Assembly (NCBI GenBank): GCA_001567275.1
Contig: LNBX01000011.1
Location: forward strand, 1 to 64,000
Length of the DNA stretch: 64,000 nt
Direction of reading: 5' to 3'
Origin: Bacteroidetes bacterium OLB10
GTDB taxonomy: Bacteria > Bacteroidota > Bacteroidia > AKYH767-A > OLB10
Made by a program: the position numbers and the translations under genes. Under the pieces are notes generated by a model that ran no database searches, was not told the DNA's origin, and saw only the letters and a program-made list of their open reading frames with translations. Shown here piece by piece: positions 63,719 to 64,000 of the stretch (the stretch's first letter is position 1; each line of letters starts with the position of its first letter).

Positions 63719-64000
63719 TTATTTTTCCTTAATCATTTCAACATTGCTTTTTATCAATACTTCATTACTTACTACTGATCCACCGTTATCCATTGAAGCA
63801 CTCCAGGAAATACCATAATCTTTTCTGTTCAGTTTACCTTCTATTTTGAAGGCAGCTCTTGTGTGTCCATAAGGATCATTAATTGTTCCCATCAAAGTAA
63901 CATCTAATGTTATCGAGCGGGTAACTCCACGCATGGTAAGATTCCCTACCATTTTGTACTTTTTATCGGCCACTTTTTTGAATGAAACACTCTTAAAAGT
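63719..64000 (-). CDS. YceI family protein (5' part beyond the window)
   Basis: Partial. The frame is open to the window edge, with SVSFKKVADKKYKMVGNLTMRGVT typical of the YceI lipocalin-like fold that binds isoprenoid lipids. A GTG at 63973 is not the start, because the frame continues upstream and the family is about 170-200 aa. The end LIKSNVEMIKEK is normal. It is transcribed toward the MarR gene. Confidence 0.9.
   Translation of the reverse strand, partial: TFKSVSFKKVADKKYKMVGNLTMRGVTRSITLDVTLMGTINDPYGHTRAAFKIEGKLNRKDYGISWSASMDNGGSVVSNEVLIKSNVEMIKEK

Overview
The window comes from a member of the Bacteroidota. The evidence is two secreted proteins with type IX secretion (T9SS) C-terminal sorting domains, 13 SprB-type repeats in one of them, a PorX-type T9SS regulator, an aryl-polyene/flexirubin-type lipid cluster, and promoters of the Bacteroidota form TTTG-N18/20-TAnnTTTG. 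No rRNA, tRNA or CRISPR array was seen.

Layout. (1) 1-11715: a co-directional, tightly packed operon. It encodes the tail of an unknown gene, a long prokaryotic Argonaute with a degraded PIWI active site, a large Upf1-like SF1 helicase, a PLD-family nuclease, and a RecD-like helicase that carries a PD-(D/E)XK nuclease domain and is split by an apparent 1-nt frameshift. This is the best candidate for an undescribed defence system. (2) 11716-15550: a gene-poor, hairpin-rich, strand-asymmetric accessory region. It has two related palindromic elements flanking a DUF6943-like gene, a monocistronic unknown 249-aa gene with its own promoter and terminator, and a 62-aa gene common in Bacteroidota. 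(3) 15551-24482: a 12-gene minus-strand operon (ACPs, ketosynthase plus chain-length-factor pair, hotdog dehydratase pair, thioesterase, acyltransferase, LolA-like carrier, deacetylase, glycosyltransferase). It is of aryl-polyene/flexirubin type and is driven from a clear promoter at about 24510-24538.

(4) 24651-42322: mainly core genes (methyltransferase, vanZ, gcvH, murB, giant SprB-repeat protein, purine nucleoside phosphorylase, lpxK, rpmA, rplU, a T9SS-sorted choice-of-anchor protein, rsmB, parC, parE). (5) 42670-49031, plus strand: porX, tsaE, alanine dehydrogenase, urea transporter, lpxD-like and a SpoIIE-type phosphatase. (6) 49011-55809, minus strand: a small surface-polysaccharide assembly block (ligase/polymerase, Wzz, Wzx, membrane protein, glycosyltransferase) followed by a MazG-like hydrolase. 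(7) 55890-64000: GNAT, psd, gdh, a very large Bacteroidota-type unknown protein (split), MarR and YceI.

A recurrent anomaly runs through the window. Five loci (8518, 16891, 20870, 44107, 59921) read as broken, split or fused genes. A one-base change inside a short A or T run at each one restores a normal-looking gene arrangement. This looks like residual homopolymer error in the assembly or, less likely, slippage or genuine decay. It matters because it changes how the Argonaute operon and the polyene cluster should be read.
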